Source of the DNA: an uncultured Bacteroidales bacterium
Lineage (GTDB): Bacteria > Bacteroidota > Bacteroidia > Bacteroidales > F082
DNA: 64,000 nt
Assembly (NCBI GenBank): GCA_947303335.1
Contig: CAMYYB010000006.1
Coordinates: 1-64,000, forward strand
Reading direction: 5' to 3'
Shown here: in pieces, positions 9,340-19,531 of the stretch
Position numbering within the stretch: position 1 is the first letter of the stretch
Layout of the letters: each line of letters opens with the position of its first letter
The notes under the pieces: model-generated
Told to the model about the DNA's origin: nothing
The model's database searches: none
What the model saw: only the letters and a program-made list of their open reading frames with translations
Translations under genes and position numbers: made by a program

Positions 9340-10064
9340 GTATAGAGTCCTCCGTTGATTGAAATAACTTGTCCTGTGATATAAGCCGCTTCATCCGAAG
9401 CGAGGAATGAGGTCAAAGCTGCCACTTCCTCTGGTTTTCCGAAACGTCCCAAAGGAATGAGTTTCTTCAGTTCTGCCTCATTGAGTTCCTTGGTCATATC
9501 GGTAGCGATGAAACCCGGAGCAATTGCATTGACAGTCACCTTGCGGGCGGCTACCTCTTGGGCTAAAGCTTTGGTGGCTCCTATAAGAGCGGCTTTTGCA
9601 GCGGAATAGTTGGTCTGTCCAGGAAGACCTTTTATTCCTGATAATGAAGTCATATTGATAACACGTCCGTTGCGGTGGGTCATCATGTCTTTCAACAAGC
9701 GACGTGTGATGAAGAAGAATCCGTTCAAAGTAGTATCAAGCACACGGTTCCACTGCTCATCCTGCATAAAAACCATCAGGTTGTCCTGACGGATGCCCGC
9801 ATTGTTGACCAAAACAGAGATATAATCCTCAGAGTGGGCGTTCTGCCACGATTCAAGGGCGGCTTCTATGGCTTTTGGGTCGGAGACATCGAAAGGCAGT
9901 AATTCTCCTGTACTTCCAGCCTCTTGTATTTGTTTCAAGGTATCTTCGGCAGCCTCTTGGTTCGACTGGTAGTTGATAATAACGGCGAAACCGTCTTTTG
10001 CTAACCTCAAAGCGATAGCTTTACCTAAACCACGTGAGGCACCGGTGATAAGTGCATATTTCAT
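9336..10064 (-). CDS. 3-oxoacyl-ACP reductase (FabG-like SDR)
   Basis: 242 aa; TGASRGLGKAIA, NNAGI, YSAAKAALIG. Confidence 0.93.
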   Translation of the reverse strand: MKYALITGASRGLGKAIALRLAKDGFAVIINYQSNQEAAEDTLKQIQEAGSTGELLPFDVSDPKAIEAALESWQNAHSEDYISVLVNNAGIRQDNLMVFMQDEQWNRVLDTTLNGFFFITRRLLKDMMTHRNGRVINMTSLSGIKGLPGQTNYSAAKAALIGATKALAQEVAARKVTVNAIAPGFIATDMTKELNEAELKKLIPLGRFGKPEEVAALTSFLASDEAAYITGQVISINGGLYT

Positions 10065-11602
10065 GACTTCAATTTCAATGGGTTAGTTTTCAAATAATTC
10101 TCCACATTGGCAATGTCCTTGTAGAACGGTGTGTCCTCGATGAACAACGGCACCATCTCACGTATCTTATCGTAGATTTTTCGCGAAGTGGGAGCTAATT
10201 TATCAGTAATCTTGAGACAGTCAGTAGCTTGAGCCAATGCAATATACTGAATAGCCATTACTTGGAAACAGTTTTCCACCACTTGCTTGCAGAGCAAAGC
10301 GCTGTTGGTACCCATACTGACAATATCCTGGTTGTCGTTGTTATTTGGAATACTGTGTACATAGTTGGGCATTGCTAAAGTCTGACACTCTGCTGTAGTT
10401 GAAGTGGCAGTAAACTGGCAAGCTTGCATACCATAGTTCAAGCCCAGCGTACCAAGGTTGAGAAAAGGCGGCAGGATACCATTGATGCGGTCGTGGAAAA
10501 GATAATTGAGCTGACGCTCAGCCGTCATACATAGACGCACAAGGGCAATTTTCACCTTGTCCTCTTCCAAGGAGATATAATCACCGTGGAAGTTGCCACC
10601 ATGATAGACATATTCGGTTTCAGGATCAACGATAGGATTATCGCAAGCTGAGTTGAGTTCGTCCTCAAGGATTTGACGGGTATATTGCAAAGTGTCATAA
10701 ATAGGACCGAGAATCTGCGGCGTACAGCGCAACGAATAATATGCCTGTACCTTGTGTTCAAACACCTTTACATCAGAATGTCCGTAGTCGTACAATTCAT
10801 GGGCGCGTTTCTTGAGACATTGCGAACCTGCTGAGAGTTCGCGCATACGACGAGCCATCACCTGCTGACCTTCATGATGACGGCAATTGTTTTCTCCTTC
10901 CGACATATAATCATCGAACGAAGAAGCTATCTCATTCATCCAGACAGCTGCAAGGGTTGCCCAATCGAGTAGGGTCTCTGCGTGAAATTGGTTGATGACA
11001 CTGATGCCTGTCATTACGGAAGTGCCGTTGGTGATGGAAAGTCCCTCTCGGATATGCATCTTCAAAGGCTCAAGACCGTTTTCTTTCATTACCTCAACTG
11101 TCGGTCTCCATCGGCCTTTGTAGTGTACTTCTCCTTCGCCAATGAGACAAAGGGCAATATGGGCTAACTGCACTAAGTCGCCGCTGGCACCCACGCTACC
11201 GTGCATGGGGATAAAAGGATAAATATCGCGATTGATAAACTCAACAAGATTCTTCACCACATCAGTATGCACACCCGATCGGCATTGTAACACCGTTCCC
11301 AAACGGGCTATCATTGCCGACTTCACATAAATATCATCCAAAGGCTCACCCGCACCTGTGGAATGACTGCGGATAATATTATATTGTAAGTCCGTTAGGT
11401 ATTGGTCATCCACCCGCCATTGCGCCATAGGACCGAAACCTGTGTTGATGCCATAGATAACTTTCTCAGCCGCAAACTTCTCCAAAAAACGGTAGCAAAC
11501 TTCTACACGGTCTATCCAATCTGAAGAGACCTGTAAATTTTCCCCGGAATAGAGTATTTTTTCAACTTCATCAAGGGTGATTCTGTCTTTCAGTGTTACC
11601 AT
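10061..11602 (-). CDS. Aromatic amino acid ammonia-lyase (tyrosine/histidine ammonia-lyase family)
   Basis: MIO motif GSVGASGDLVQLAH; NTGFGPMAQWR, NIIRSHSTGAG; recalled closely similar to flavobacterial tyrosine ammonia-lyases; start refined to Met at 11602. Confidence 0.9.
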   Translation of the reverse strand: MVTLKDRITLDEVEKILYSGENLQVSSDWIDRVEVCYRFLEKFAAEKVIYGINTGFGPMAQWRVDDQYLTDLQYNIIRSHSTGAGEPLDDIYVKSAMIARLGTVLQCRSGVHTDVVKNLVEFINRDIYPFIPMHGSVGASGDLVQLAHIALCLIGEGEVHYKGRWRPTVEVMKENGLEPLKMHIREGLSITNGTSVMTGISVINQFHAETLLDWATLAAVWMNEIASSFDDYMSEGENNCRHHEGQQVMARRMRELSAGSQCLKKRAHELYDYGHSDVKVFEHKVQAYYSLRCTPQILGPIYDTLQYTRQILEDELNSACDNPIVDPETEYVYHGGNFHGDYISLEEDKVKIALVRLCMTAERQLNYLFHDRINGILPPFLNLGTLGLNYGMQACQFTATSTTAECQTLAMPNYVHSIPNNNDNQDIVSMGTNSALLCKQVVENCFQVMAIQYIALAQATDCLKITDKLAPTSRKIYDKIREMVPLFIEDTPFYKDIANVENYLKTNPLKLKS

Positions 11603-11641
11603 TGGGATACTATTCCTTTTATATATTATAATTATAAGGCG

Positions 11642-11649
11642 CAAAAATA
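11642..11649 (-). promoter_or_regulatory. Bacteroidetes -7 element (TATTTTTG) for the aryl polyene operon
   Basis: CAAAAATA on + strand, 40-47 bp upstream of ammonia-lyase start. Confidence 0.55.
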
Positions 11650-11679
11650 GAAAAAAAAACAATGTGTTATTTTATTTCC

Positions 11680-11687
11680 TATCTTTG
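11680..11687 (+). promoter_or_regulatory. Bacteroidetes -7 element (TATCTTTG), divergent promoter
   Basis: TAnnTTTG 22 bp upstream of 11709 ATG. Confidence 0.6.
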
Positions 11688-11708
11688 ACCCCCGAAAACT
11701 GACTCATA

Positions 11709-12671
11709 ATGACCGAGAATAACAACAAATGGTTAGTGGTAGTCAACCCAAAAGCCTCTGTGGGAAAGTCTGGAAAAGACTGGCCTTTGATAAAGGATTT
11801 ACTTGTTAAAGAGGGTATTGAGTTCGAAGCTATACTGACCGAATATCCAAGACATGCTATTGAAATCGTTAGAGACGCTATCGTTGAGAAAGGCTATCGC
11901 AAGTTTATCGCTGTGGGTGGCGACGGTACCAACAATGAAGTAATCAACGGCATTTTCACCCAAGATCAAATTCCCACCAACGAAATCACTATGGGTGTTA
12001 TTCCCATAGGAACGGGAAACGACTGGCGGCGTACTTTTAACATCCCTCTGGAATACGACAAAGTCATCAAAATCATCAAGGCTGGACACACTTTTGCACA
12101 CGATATCGGCAAACTGTCCTATTATAACAACGGCGATACATGCATACGTTATTTCCTTAATGCTGCCGGAACGGGACTGGACGAGATGGTGTGTCATTCG
12201 ACTAACCTTATGAAGCAAAAAGGCAAGGGTGGCACTATCCGCTATCTCATCAGTTTGGTGAAGTGTATGTTGACCTATAAAATTACTCATATTCGACTTA
12301 CTGTTGATGATGAATTGGTCTTCGATGACTATATCTTGAACCTTTCCATTGGTAACGGACGTTACAATGGAGGCGGTATGATGACGATGCCCAATGCTGT
12401 TCCCAACGATGGTTTGTTCGATGTCACCGTTATCAAGAAAGTCTCTATGCTCAAGTTTGCCGCCAATGTCAAAAATGTCTATGACGGTACTTTCATCAAG
12501 AAAATTAATGAGGTGAAAACTTTCCGTGGACGAAAAATAAAGATTGTTTCCATCCCGCCTCATTCTTTGTTGGTGGAAACAGAAGGTGAAAACCTCAACA
12601 ATTCTCCCTTTGAATTTGAGATGCTCACCAAGTCTATTAATATGATAGTTCCTAAGAAACATAAATTCTAA
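11709..12671 (+). CDS. Diacylglycerol kinase family / YegS-like lipid kinase
   Basis: 320 aa; VVVNPKAS, AVGGDGTNNEVING, GVIPIGTGNDWRR. Confidence 0.92.
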   Translation: MTENNNKWLVVVNPKASVGKSGKDWPLIKDLLVKEGIEFEAILTEYPRHAIEIVRDAIVEKGYRKFIAVGGDGTNNEVINGIFTQDQIPTNEITMGVIPIGTGNDWRRTFNIPLEYDKVIKIIKAGHTFAHDIGKLSYYNNGDTCIRYFLNAAGTGLDEMVCHSTNLMKQKGKGGTIRYLISLVKCMLTYKITHIRLTVDDELVFDDYILNLSIGNGRYNGGGMMTMPNAVPNDGLFDVTVIKKVSMLKFAANVKNVYDGTFIKKINEVKTFRGRKIKIVSIPPHSLLVETEGENLNNSPFEFEMLTKSINMIVPKKHKF

Positions 12672-12706
12672 ATCATTGGATTTTAAATCTTTAAATCTTA
12701 AATATC

Positions 12707-13957
12707 ATGATTAACATCGATCAAGTCAATTTCGAAAACAAGCGCGTGGTAATCCGCGTTGATTTCAATGTCCCGTTGGACGACAACTTCAACATTACTG
12801 ACGACACCCGTATGCGTGCCGCTCTGCCGACTATCAACAAGGTTTTGAACGACAAAGGTATGGTGGTACTGATGTCGCACCTCGGTCGCCCAAAGAAGAA
12901 TCCCGACCCGAAGTATTCCATTAAGCCCATTATCAAACATTTAGAAGAACTGCTGAGTCGTCCTGTGCAATTCGCTATGGACTGCATGAAAGCTGCCGAC
13001 CAAGTGGCTGCTTTGAAGCCTGGTGAGGTGCTGGTGCTTGAAAACCTCCGCTTCTATGCCGAAGAAGAAGGCAAACCGCGTGGCATTGAGAAAGGCGAAG
13101 AGGGCTATGATGACGCCAAGAAAGCTGTGAAAGCCTCGCAAAAGGAATTCACCAAGACCCTTGCTGGCTATGGTGAATACTACATCAATGACGCTTTTGG
13201 AACAGCTCACCGCGCCCATGCTTCCACCGCTTTGATTGCCGACTACTTCGATGCCGACCACAAGATGTTCGGTTACCTCATGGGCAAGGAAGTGGCTGCC
13301 GTCAATAAGGTGATGAACGAAATCCAACATCCTTTCACCGCCATCATGGGTGGTTCAAAGGTCTCCACAAAGATTGAAATCATCGAGAATCTGCTCACCA
13401 AGGTGGACAACCTCATCCTCTGCGGCGGTATGACTTATACATTCAAGCGTGCTTTGGGTGGCAAGATTGGTAACTCCATCTGCGAAGAGGATAAACTCGA
13501 CCTCGCTCTCGACATCCTTGCCAAGGCCAAGGAAAAGGGCGTCAATCTGGTACTTGCCGAAGATTGCGTGGTGGGCAACAAGTTCGCCAACGATGCCGAC
13601 ACCCAAGTGGTTGACCCGATGAATATTCCCGAAGGTTGGGAAGGTATGGACATCGGTCCCAAAACCCGCGAGTTGTTTGCCAACGTGATTAAGGGTTCTA
13701 AGACCATTCTTTGGAACGGTCCCTGCGGCGTGTTTGAGTTCGACACCTTTGCTGTGGGTTCAAAGGCTATTGCTGAAGCCATTGCGGCAGCAACCAAGGA
13801 TGGTGCTTTCTCGCTCATCGGTGGTGGTGATTCAGTAGCCTGCATCAACAAGTTCGGTCTGGCCGACCAAGTGAGTTACGTCTCCACTGGCGGTGGTGCC
13901 CTTCTGGAAGCTATCGAAGGCAAGGAACTGCCTGGTATTGCTGCTATTAAGAAGTAA
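12707..13957 (+). CDS. pgk: Phosphoglycerate kinase
   Basis: 416 aa; [50 protein letters not shown]. Confidence 0.98.
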   Translation: MINIDQVNFENKRVVIRVDFNVPLDDNFNITDDTRMRAALPTINKVLNDKGMVVLMSHLGRPKKNPDPKYSIKPIIKHLEELLSRPVQFAMDCMKAADQVAALKPGEVLVLENLRFYAEEEGKPRGIEKGEEGYDDAKKAVKASQKEFTKTLAGYGEYYINDAFGTAHRAHASTALIADYFDADHKMFGYLMGKEVAAVNKVMNEIQHPFTAIMGGSKVSTKIEIIENLLTKVDNLILCGGMTYTFKRALGGKIGNSICEEDKLDLALDILAKAKEKGVNLVLAEDCVVGNKFANDADTQVVDPMNIPEGWEGMDIGPKTRELFANVIKGSKTILWNGPCGVFEFDTFAVGSKAIAEAIAAATKDGAFSLIGGGDSVACINKFGLADQVSYVSTGGGALLEAIEGKELPGIAAIKK

Positions 13958-13960
13958 GTA

Positions 13961-15433
13961 ATGAAACATTTTTTATTGACCATCGTGTTCAGCATCGGCC
14001 TTGTGTCGATGCTGAACGCCCAATGGGTAAGTCCCGGAAACGGCACCACTTATACCGTAAATGACCTTATGGAGGTGAGTAATGGCTGTATTGTGTGGTA
14101 TGAAGGCAACAATGAATATAGAATTATAAACAACATCACCATTTCAGCCAATGACAAACTTGATGTAAACCATTCCTTGTACTTTGACAACAATATCACC
14201 CTGACCATAAAAGGTTCGATAGAGGCCATAAACACGGATACTTATCACTGGTTGGCTTTTTCCGGAAATTCAGGTGTGAATGGTTGTATCCGTTTGGAGG
14301 ACGCTACAGGTCCGTGCGTGTTCAGAAGATGCTATATTACACAATTAGACGGCATTCAAGTTATTGAAAGCGAGGTTGTTTTTACGGACTGCCATTTCCA
14401 AAATTTCCGTTGTGAACAACAAAATGCTGTTGTCAATTGCATGAACTGCGACCCTGTGTTCACAAATTGCGAATTTGACAATAATAATGGTTCGGCCATC
14501 AGTTCTCCGGCCAATGGACAAACCTCGCCGCAAATCACCGACTGCATTTTCTTTTTGAATTTAGGTGAAAACCGACCTCAAATCAATCTTGGACCAGGCG
14601 CTCAGGATAGCATCCGCATTGTGAGATGTACCATTGATGACGGAGACCATACAATAGGTGGAATTTCCATTGCCGACCTGATGGGAACTGGCGCAACCAA
14701 AATCCTATTGAAAGACAATATCATTAAAAACTGCCGCTACGGTTACAACCAGCAAGGCTATAATTTGAGTTCCGTCATTATCGGCAACCAATTCATTAAC
14801 AATAAATTGGAAACCAATCCTATGAATGGCGGTAGCGGCATCAGCATCTATGGTATGGATGAGAACAATAAGGCTTACATCCGAAATAATGTCATAACAA
14901 ACAACCATTGGGGCATTACCGTTATTAATGCCGCCGATGTCGACCTTGGCACTGAAGACAATTGGGGTCACAACGTAATCCACGGCAACGGCCATGTCTA
15001 TAATTATGGAGCAAACTATGGTATTTTTGACCTATACAACAACTCCGCCTACGACATCACTGCTGTTGGCAACTATTGGGGAACTATTGATGAGCAAGAG
15101 ATCGAAGAACACATCACCCACCAATTCGACGACCCAAGTTTGGGATTAGTAAACTACATTCCCTTCCTCAATGATGACGGCGTAAACGAGACCCTAACAA
15201 CAAACTTTGAAGTATCACCCAATCCCGTTTCCAATGGTAGCTTCACTCTTTCCCTCGAAAAAGCCGTACCAACAGAAGTGACCATATACAATGTCAATGG
15301 CCAGCGTGTGAAATCGCAACATGTTGACAACTCAACTCAGGTCATCAATGTTGAGTCCTTGAAGAGCGGAGTGTATTTTGTTGTAGTTCGAAATGCAACC
15401 AAAAAGTCTATTAAGAAATTTGTAATCAAGTAA
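13961..15433 (+). CDS. Right-handed parallel beta-helix protein with T9SS type A sorting domain
   Basis: 490 aa; signal peptide; repeated N/I-rich beta-helix pattern; C-terminal SPNPVSNGSFTLSLEKAVPTEVTIYNVNGQRV...GVYFVVVRNATKKSIKKFVIK. Confidence 0.88.
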   Translation: MKHFLLTIVFSIGLVSMLNAQWVSPGNGTTYTVNDLMEVSNGCIVWYEGNNEYRIINNITISANDKLDVNHSLYFDNNITLTIKGSIEAINTDTYHWLAFSGNSGVNGCIRLEDATGPCVFRRCYITQLDGIQVIESEVVFTDCHFQNFRCEQQNAVVNCMNCDPVFTNCEFDNNNGSAISSPANGQTSPQITDCIFFLNLGENRPQINLGPGAQDSIRIVRCTIDDGDHTIGGISIADLMGTGATKILLKDNIIKNCRYGYNQQGYNLSSVIIGNQFINNKLETNPMNGGSGISIYGMDENNKAYIRNNVITNNHWGITVINAADVDLGTEDNWGHNVIHGNGHVYNYGANYGIFDLYNNSAYDITAVGNYWGTIDEQEIEEHITHQFDDPSLGLVNYIPFLNDDGVNETLTTNFEVSPNPVSNGSFTLSLEKAVPTEVTIYNVNGQRVKSQHVDNSTQVINVESLKSGVYFVVVRNATKKSIKKFVIK

Positions 15434-15435
15434 CC

Positions 15436-16596
15436 ATGTTCAAAACCATCGTCAATATCATAGACAAGAGCAACCCGTTGCCGGCATATCTTTTTACCAA
15501 GGAGTATTATGAAGAGAACGATGAACTGCTCTTTATCTCCACAGCAGAAGAAGCCGACTGTATCAACTTGTTGACCCAACAGTTGGGAGTTGATGAGAAA
15601 TTTGTTAAGCGAATCATCATCAATCGCTATCAAGACAACCTGTTGTATGAGCGTATCTGTCGCACCATCAAGAGCAAACTGAACAGCGAGACGCAGTACT
15701 ATCTTAACTTGGCAGGTGGCAACCGTTATATGACTTTGTCGGTGCAGCACGTTTTCGAAGAGTTCAATACCTTATTTTATTATACACAGACCCGTGAGAA
15801 CCAAATCGTAAAGACCATCTTCGACAACAGCATCTATGACGATGACGACGAGATTTTCCCCATAAAGCATCGTATGAGCCTGAAGGAATACTTCGGGCTC
15901 TACGGCTTGGAGAGCGATGTGGACACACCCAGAAAAATGGTGAAGGAAACGACGTTCTCACAGCACCTGTTCACGATGTTCTCACAAAACCTACTGGGTC
16001 GCGGCGACTATGAGGTAATGGAAACCCTCCGCAACAAATACCGCAACTGGAATTTTATCATCATCAAGGAAGTAGAACAACCACATAAACCTAATTTTAC
16101 TCCCATCCCAAATCTGGGCAAGTTTTTGGATTATATCGGCTTTGTGCCGGAAAGATCTGGTTCACTGCAAAACTATGAAATAGAGTATCTTACTGGAGGA
16201 TGGTTTGAGGAATACGTTTATGCGCTCATCAAGGTAGTGCTGCAACCTGATGATATAGCGATGGGAGTACATATCTCCAACGGCATCATCAAACACAACA
16301 ACGAGTTGGATGTCTGTTTCATCAAGTCAAACAAATTGTTTGTCATTGAGTGCAAAACCGGTGTGAGCACCGAAAAGCTGTTCAATGATATTGTTTATAA
16401 GGTGTGTGCATTGAAGGAAGTGCTGCTTGGTACCAGCAATTCCTATATCTTCTCGCTGAAGAAAGACATGAAGGGCATCTGGAAAAAGACCGCAAAATAC
16501 ATGGGTCTCACTTTTTGCGACTGGATGAATCTCACCAAACCTGACAACTTGAAACGCATCCTGAATGAGATGAACCAGATTGCGAAAGAGAAATAG
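15436..16596 (+). CDS. Card1/Can2-like protein: CARF-like domain plus DUF1887 PD-(D/E)XK nuclease domain
   Basis: 386 aa; CARF-like YYLNLAGGNRYMTLSVQ; nuclease-like YLTGGWFEEYVYALIK...NELDVCFIKSNKLFVIECKTG; no cas genes in window. Confidence 0.82.
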   Translation: MFKTIVNIIDKSNPLPAYLFTKEYYEENDELLFISTAEEADCINLLTQQLGVDEKFVKRIIINRYQDNLLYERICRTIKSKLNSETQYYLNLAGGNRYMTLSVQHVFEEFNTLFYYTQTRENQIVKTIFDNSIYDDDDEIFPIKHRMSLKEYFGLYGLESDVDTPRKMVKETTFSQHLFTMFSQNLLGRGDYEVMETLRNKYRNWNFIIIKEVEQPHKPNFTPIPNLGKFLDYIGFVPERSGSLQNYEIEYLTGGWFEEYVYALIKVVLQPDDIAMGVHISNGIIKHNNELDVCFIKSNKLFVIECKTGVSTEKLFNDIVYKVCALKEVLLGTSNSYIFSLKKDMKGIWKKTAKYMGLTFCDWMNLTKPDNLKRILNEMNQIAKEK

Positions 16597-17446
16597 TTTG
16601 TCCGAGAACCAAAGTTTTATTGTCGTCGAAATGACCGGCTGGAAAGTTGAAACAAACAGGATAATCGTAGTCTTTAACCACTTCTGCTATCACTTCCTCA
16701 GCTGTTTGTCCAAAAGGATGCGTGTTGTCGTGGATTTGGGTCAGACCACCCACGATGAGACCTTTAAGATGGGTCAATTTTCCAGCACGTTTTAAGGCAC
16801 GCATCATTCTGTCTATATGGTAGATATATTCATCCACCTCTTCTATGAATAAGATTTTTCCATCTGTTTCAGGAAAAGTGTCTGACCCCAACATTCCAAT
16901 CAGCACAGACAAGTTTCCACCTACAATTATGCCTTCCATTTTATTTATGCGGTTTTGAGGATGCGGTGGTAATTCATAATGTAAAGGCTTGCCCATCATC
17001 GCATCGAGCAAAGATTGCTTGGCCTCATCAGTCTTATTCTCAAAATAAAACGGCATAGCTGAATGAAGAGAAGGAATGCCCAAATGAGTCAGCTTGCTAT
17101 GAATGACCGTACCATCGCTAAAGCCTGCAATCCATTTCGGATGTTTCACAAATTTAGTGAAATCCAACTTGTCAATAATATGAATGCCACCATAGCCACC
17201 ACGAGCGAGCCATATAGCATCTATCTCTTCACTATCAAGATATTCTTGAAATACAGTAGCACGAAAATCATCATCGCCAGCGAAGATATAATGTTGGGCA
17301 AAGAGTCTGTCGTCATAAACAGGAACAAGGCTGTTTTCTTTCAGCCAATCAATAGCATACTGCATTTGTTCTGGGGTCACCATCCGGGCAGGTGCCGCAA
17401 TAGCTATCTTAGAACCTGGTTGAAGATGTTTAGGAGTGATGTTCAT
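16532..17446 (-). CDS. LD-carboxypeptidase (peptidase S66)
   Basis: 304 aa; KIAIAAPA, IWLARGGYGG, WIAGFSDGTVIHSKL; convergent 65-bp 3' overlap with Card1-like gene. Confidence 0.9.
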   Translation of the reverse strand: MNITPKHLQPGSKIAIAAPARMVTPEQMQYAIDWLKENSLVPVYDDRLFAQHYIFAGDDDFRATVFQEYLDSEEIDAIWLARGGYGGIHIIDKLDFTKFVKHPKWIAGFSDGTVIHSKLTHLGIPSLHSAMPFYFENKTDEAKQSLLDAMMGKPLHYELPPHPQNRINKMEGIIVGGNLSVLIGMLGSDTFPETDGKILFIEEVDEYIYHIDRMMRALKRAGKLTHLKGLIVGGLTQIHDNTHPFGQTAEEVIAEVVKDYDYPVCFNFPAGHFDDNKTLVLGQTISLSQSGSSHSGCVSSCQVW

Positions 17447-18960
17447 TTCTCATTAATGATTTCGTCGGCATCCAAAGGTTCGCCGTCATACTTCACTTCT
17501 TTTCCTTGATCGTAAGTGATGGTGAAGTACAACTCACCTGTGTCGAGATATTTCTTCCAGTCGCCATGTTTCACCCCAGTAGTATAGGTTTGTATCTCAC
17601 GAATCTTTCCGTTTTCATAATAGAAGAAATGTTCACCGTCTGGATAACCCACATTAAACTTGCCTTTGAAAGCAAGTGTACCATTATCGTAATATGATAC
17701 CCAATCACCCACTTGTTTGTCAAGCCGATACTCACCTTCCATACGCATATCTCCAATTTGTTCCACCCACTTTCCAGCTTTCATTCCGTCGAAATAGTTA
17801 CCCGAAACGATGATATTTCCTTTAGCATCATATTCTTTGTAAGCTCCGTTATGCTGACCTTTATGGAACTGTTCCTCAATTTGTTTCTGTCCGTTATCAT
17901 AATACCATATCCATACCCCATCGGGGTCACCTTCCTTGTAACTACCTATTTCCTGTAACTTACCATTATGATAATAGAACTTCCATTCACCTGAACGCAA
18001 GCCATCTATAAAAAGTCCTTCTGCCCGCAAAGTACTGTCAGGAAAGAATTCCTTGTATTCACCGCGCCGCTTACCATCGGTACCTACTACACCCTCACTC
18101 ACCAATCCACCTTTTTTATAAGTCTGTGACTTGGTGACATTACCTTCTTCATCAAACTCACGCCAAACTCCCTCACGCTTTCCATCTCGGAACGAAGCTT
18201 CACGCTTCACTTTTCCATTAGGATAATATTCATATTGAACGATGAGCGGCTTCATGTCAGGTTCCAACACCTGCTCCACATCATTGATATATTTGGTAAT
18301 CTTCTTCAGATTGCCTTTCTCGTCATATTCCTTATAGAACCCGTCTCTCAAACCATGCTTGTAATAACACTCTGTATGCAAACACCAATCCTCAAAAAAA
18401 GTCTTCCAATAACCATGTTTCTTTCCTTCACGATCATACCGGTTCAAAGCCTCACGGGTCATGATGAACCCCTTTCGATATGTTACGATTTCTCGCAGCA
18501 GTCCCGTTGTATCAAACACAGGCGAAATGCCTTCCTCAAAACCATTCTTGAAGTTGACCGTTTGCAGCAGATGTCCCTTACGGTCATATCTCCTACCCTC
18601 TCCCTGACGCACATCATTAACAAAAGGCTCCATCATCACCTCATCACCATTATAGGTGTATCTCGGCCCATTCTTCAAATCGTTCCTGTAATTCACCACC
18701 AGACTGGTGTCACCAGTTTCAGAAAAGAACATCCAAACGCTGTCCAACAGAAAATCGGTACGCTTTCCAATTGACTTCAATTGACCGCTCTCGTAGTAGG
18801 TTTTCCACAGTCCGTCTGGCTTTCCGTCACGCATCATTCCCTCGCTTGACACCTGACCGTTTGGATAGGTAAACTGCTGATATCCAGTTTGTGCATTAAT
18901 ACACAACCCCAATATCAGAAGCAATACGGTCAGTCCAATAGCCTTTATTTTTCCTTGCAT
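17443..18960 (-). CDS. YwqK/MORN-like repeat secreted protein
   Basis: 505 aa; ~20 repeats of the type YYENGKIREIQTYTTGVKHGDWKKY; signal peptide. Confidence 0.88.
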   Translation of the reverse strand: MQGKIKAIGLTVLLLILGLCINAQTGYQQFTYPNGQVSSEGMMRDGKPDGLWKTYYESGQLKSIGKRTDFLLDSVWMFFSETGDTSLVVNYRNDLKNGPRYTYNGDEVMMEPFVNDVRQGEGRRYDRKGHLLQTVNFKNGFEEGISPVFDTTGLLREIVTYRKGFIMTREALNRYDREGKKHGYWKTFFEDWCLHTECYYKHGLRDGFYKEYDEKGNLKKITKYINDVEQVLEPDMKPLIVQYEYYPNGKVKREASFRDGKREGVWREFDEEGNVTKSQTYKKGGLVSEGVVGTDGKRRGEYKEFFPDSTLRAEGLFIDGLRSGEWKFYYHNGKLQEIGSYKEGDPDGVWIWYYDNGQKQIEEQFHKGQHNGAYKEYDAKGNIIVSGNYFDGMKAGKWVEQIGDMRMEGEYRLDKQVGDWVSYYDNGTLAFKGKFNVGYPDGEHFFYYENGKIREIQTYTTGVKHGDWKKYLDTGELYFTITYDQGKEVKYDGEPLDADEIINEK

Positions 18961-18982
18961 TTCACAATTGATTTTTCGGGGT

Positions 18983-18990
18983 CAAAGATA
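18983..18990 (-). promoter_or_regulatory. Bacteroidetes -7 element (TATCTTTG)
   Basis: CAAAGATA on + strand, 23-30 bp upstream of 18960 start. Confidence 0.55.
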
Positions 18991-19370
18991 GACAATTTGC
19001 GTCACACGAAAGACAAAATCGAAGACTTTTAGTTTTCAACAGCTCAAATCATCTTTATCAAATTTATTATTTCATCTTTTTTATAAAGTAACGATGATGT
19101 TGATATGTCTGTGAATTGGTTGATAACTTTTCAATAGAAAATTTGCATTAATGGTTTTTATTTTGAGAGCGGCAAACCGAAAACAAATAAGAGGTTATTT
19201 TTCAGCCTGATTTTCGGATTTATTTTTATCCGATGATTTTTGATTCAACACGTAAAATGACCCTCGATTTTGAAAATAACCGTTCATTTTTCTGTGTATA
19301 AAAGTTGAAAATACCCTCCTTTGTGCCTCTTTCAACATTAGGGTCTGTTTTATGTTTCAAAATGAAAAAG

Positions 19371-19531
19371 TTATCAACAAAAAATCTGTTGATAAGTCGT
19401 TAAATAATTTGTTCTCTGATATTTACTCGTTTATATACTCCTTGTCGGCTATATACAAAACCCTCATAAATAAGTGGATAGTAAGGTTGGAAAACGCGAA
19501 AAACTGTACTTTTGCAAAATATTTATCAACA
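19371..19531. other. Cluster of DnaA-box-like 9-mers in AT-rich intergenic region
   Basis: TTATCAACA at 19371-19379, TGTTGATAA at 19387-19395, TTATCAACA at 19523-19531; each one mismatch from TTATCCACA. Confidence 0.4.
19507..19514 (+). promoter_or_regulatory. Bacteroidetes -7 element (TACTTTTG) with upstream TTG
   Basis: TTGG at 19487-19490, TACTTTTG at 19507-19514, rpiB ATG at 19540. Confidence 0.6.

Noticed and set aside
11799-12662. 287-aa minus-strand ORF inside the lipid kinase gene
   Set aside because: Antisense shadow ORF with no recognisable motifs.
15436-16596. Card1-like gene as evidence of a local type III CRISPR system
   Set aside because: No Cas10, Csm/Cmr, Cas6, Cas1/Cas2 or repeat array found in the window; reported as orphan only.
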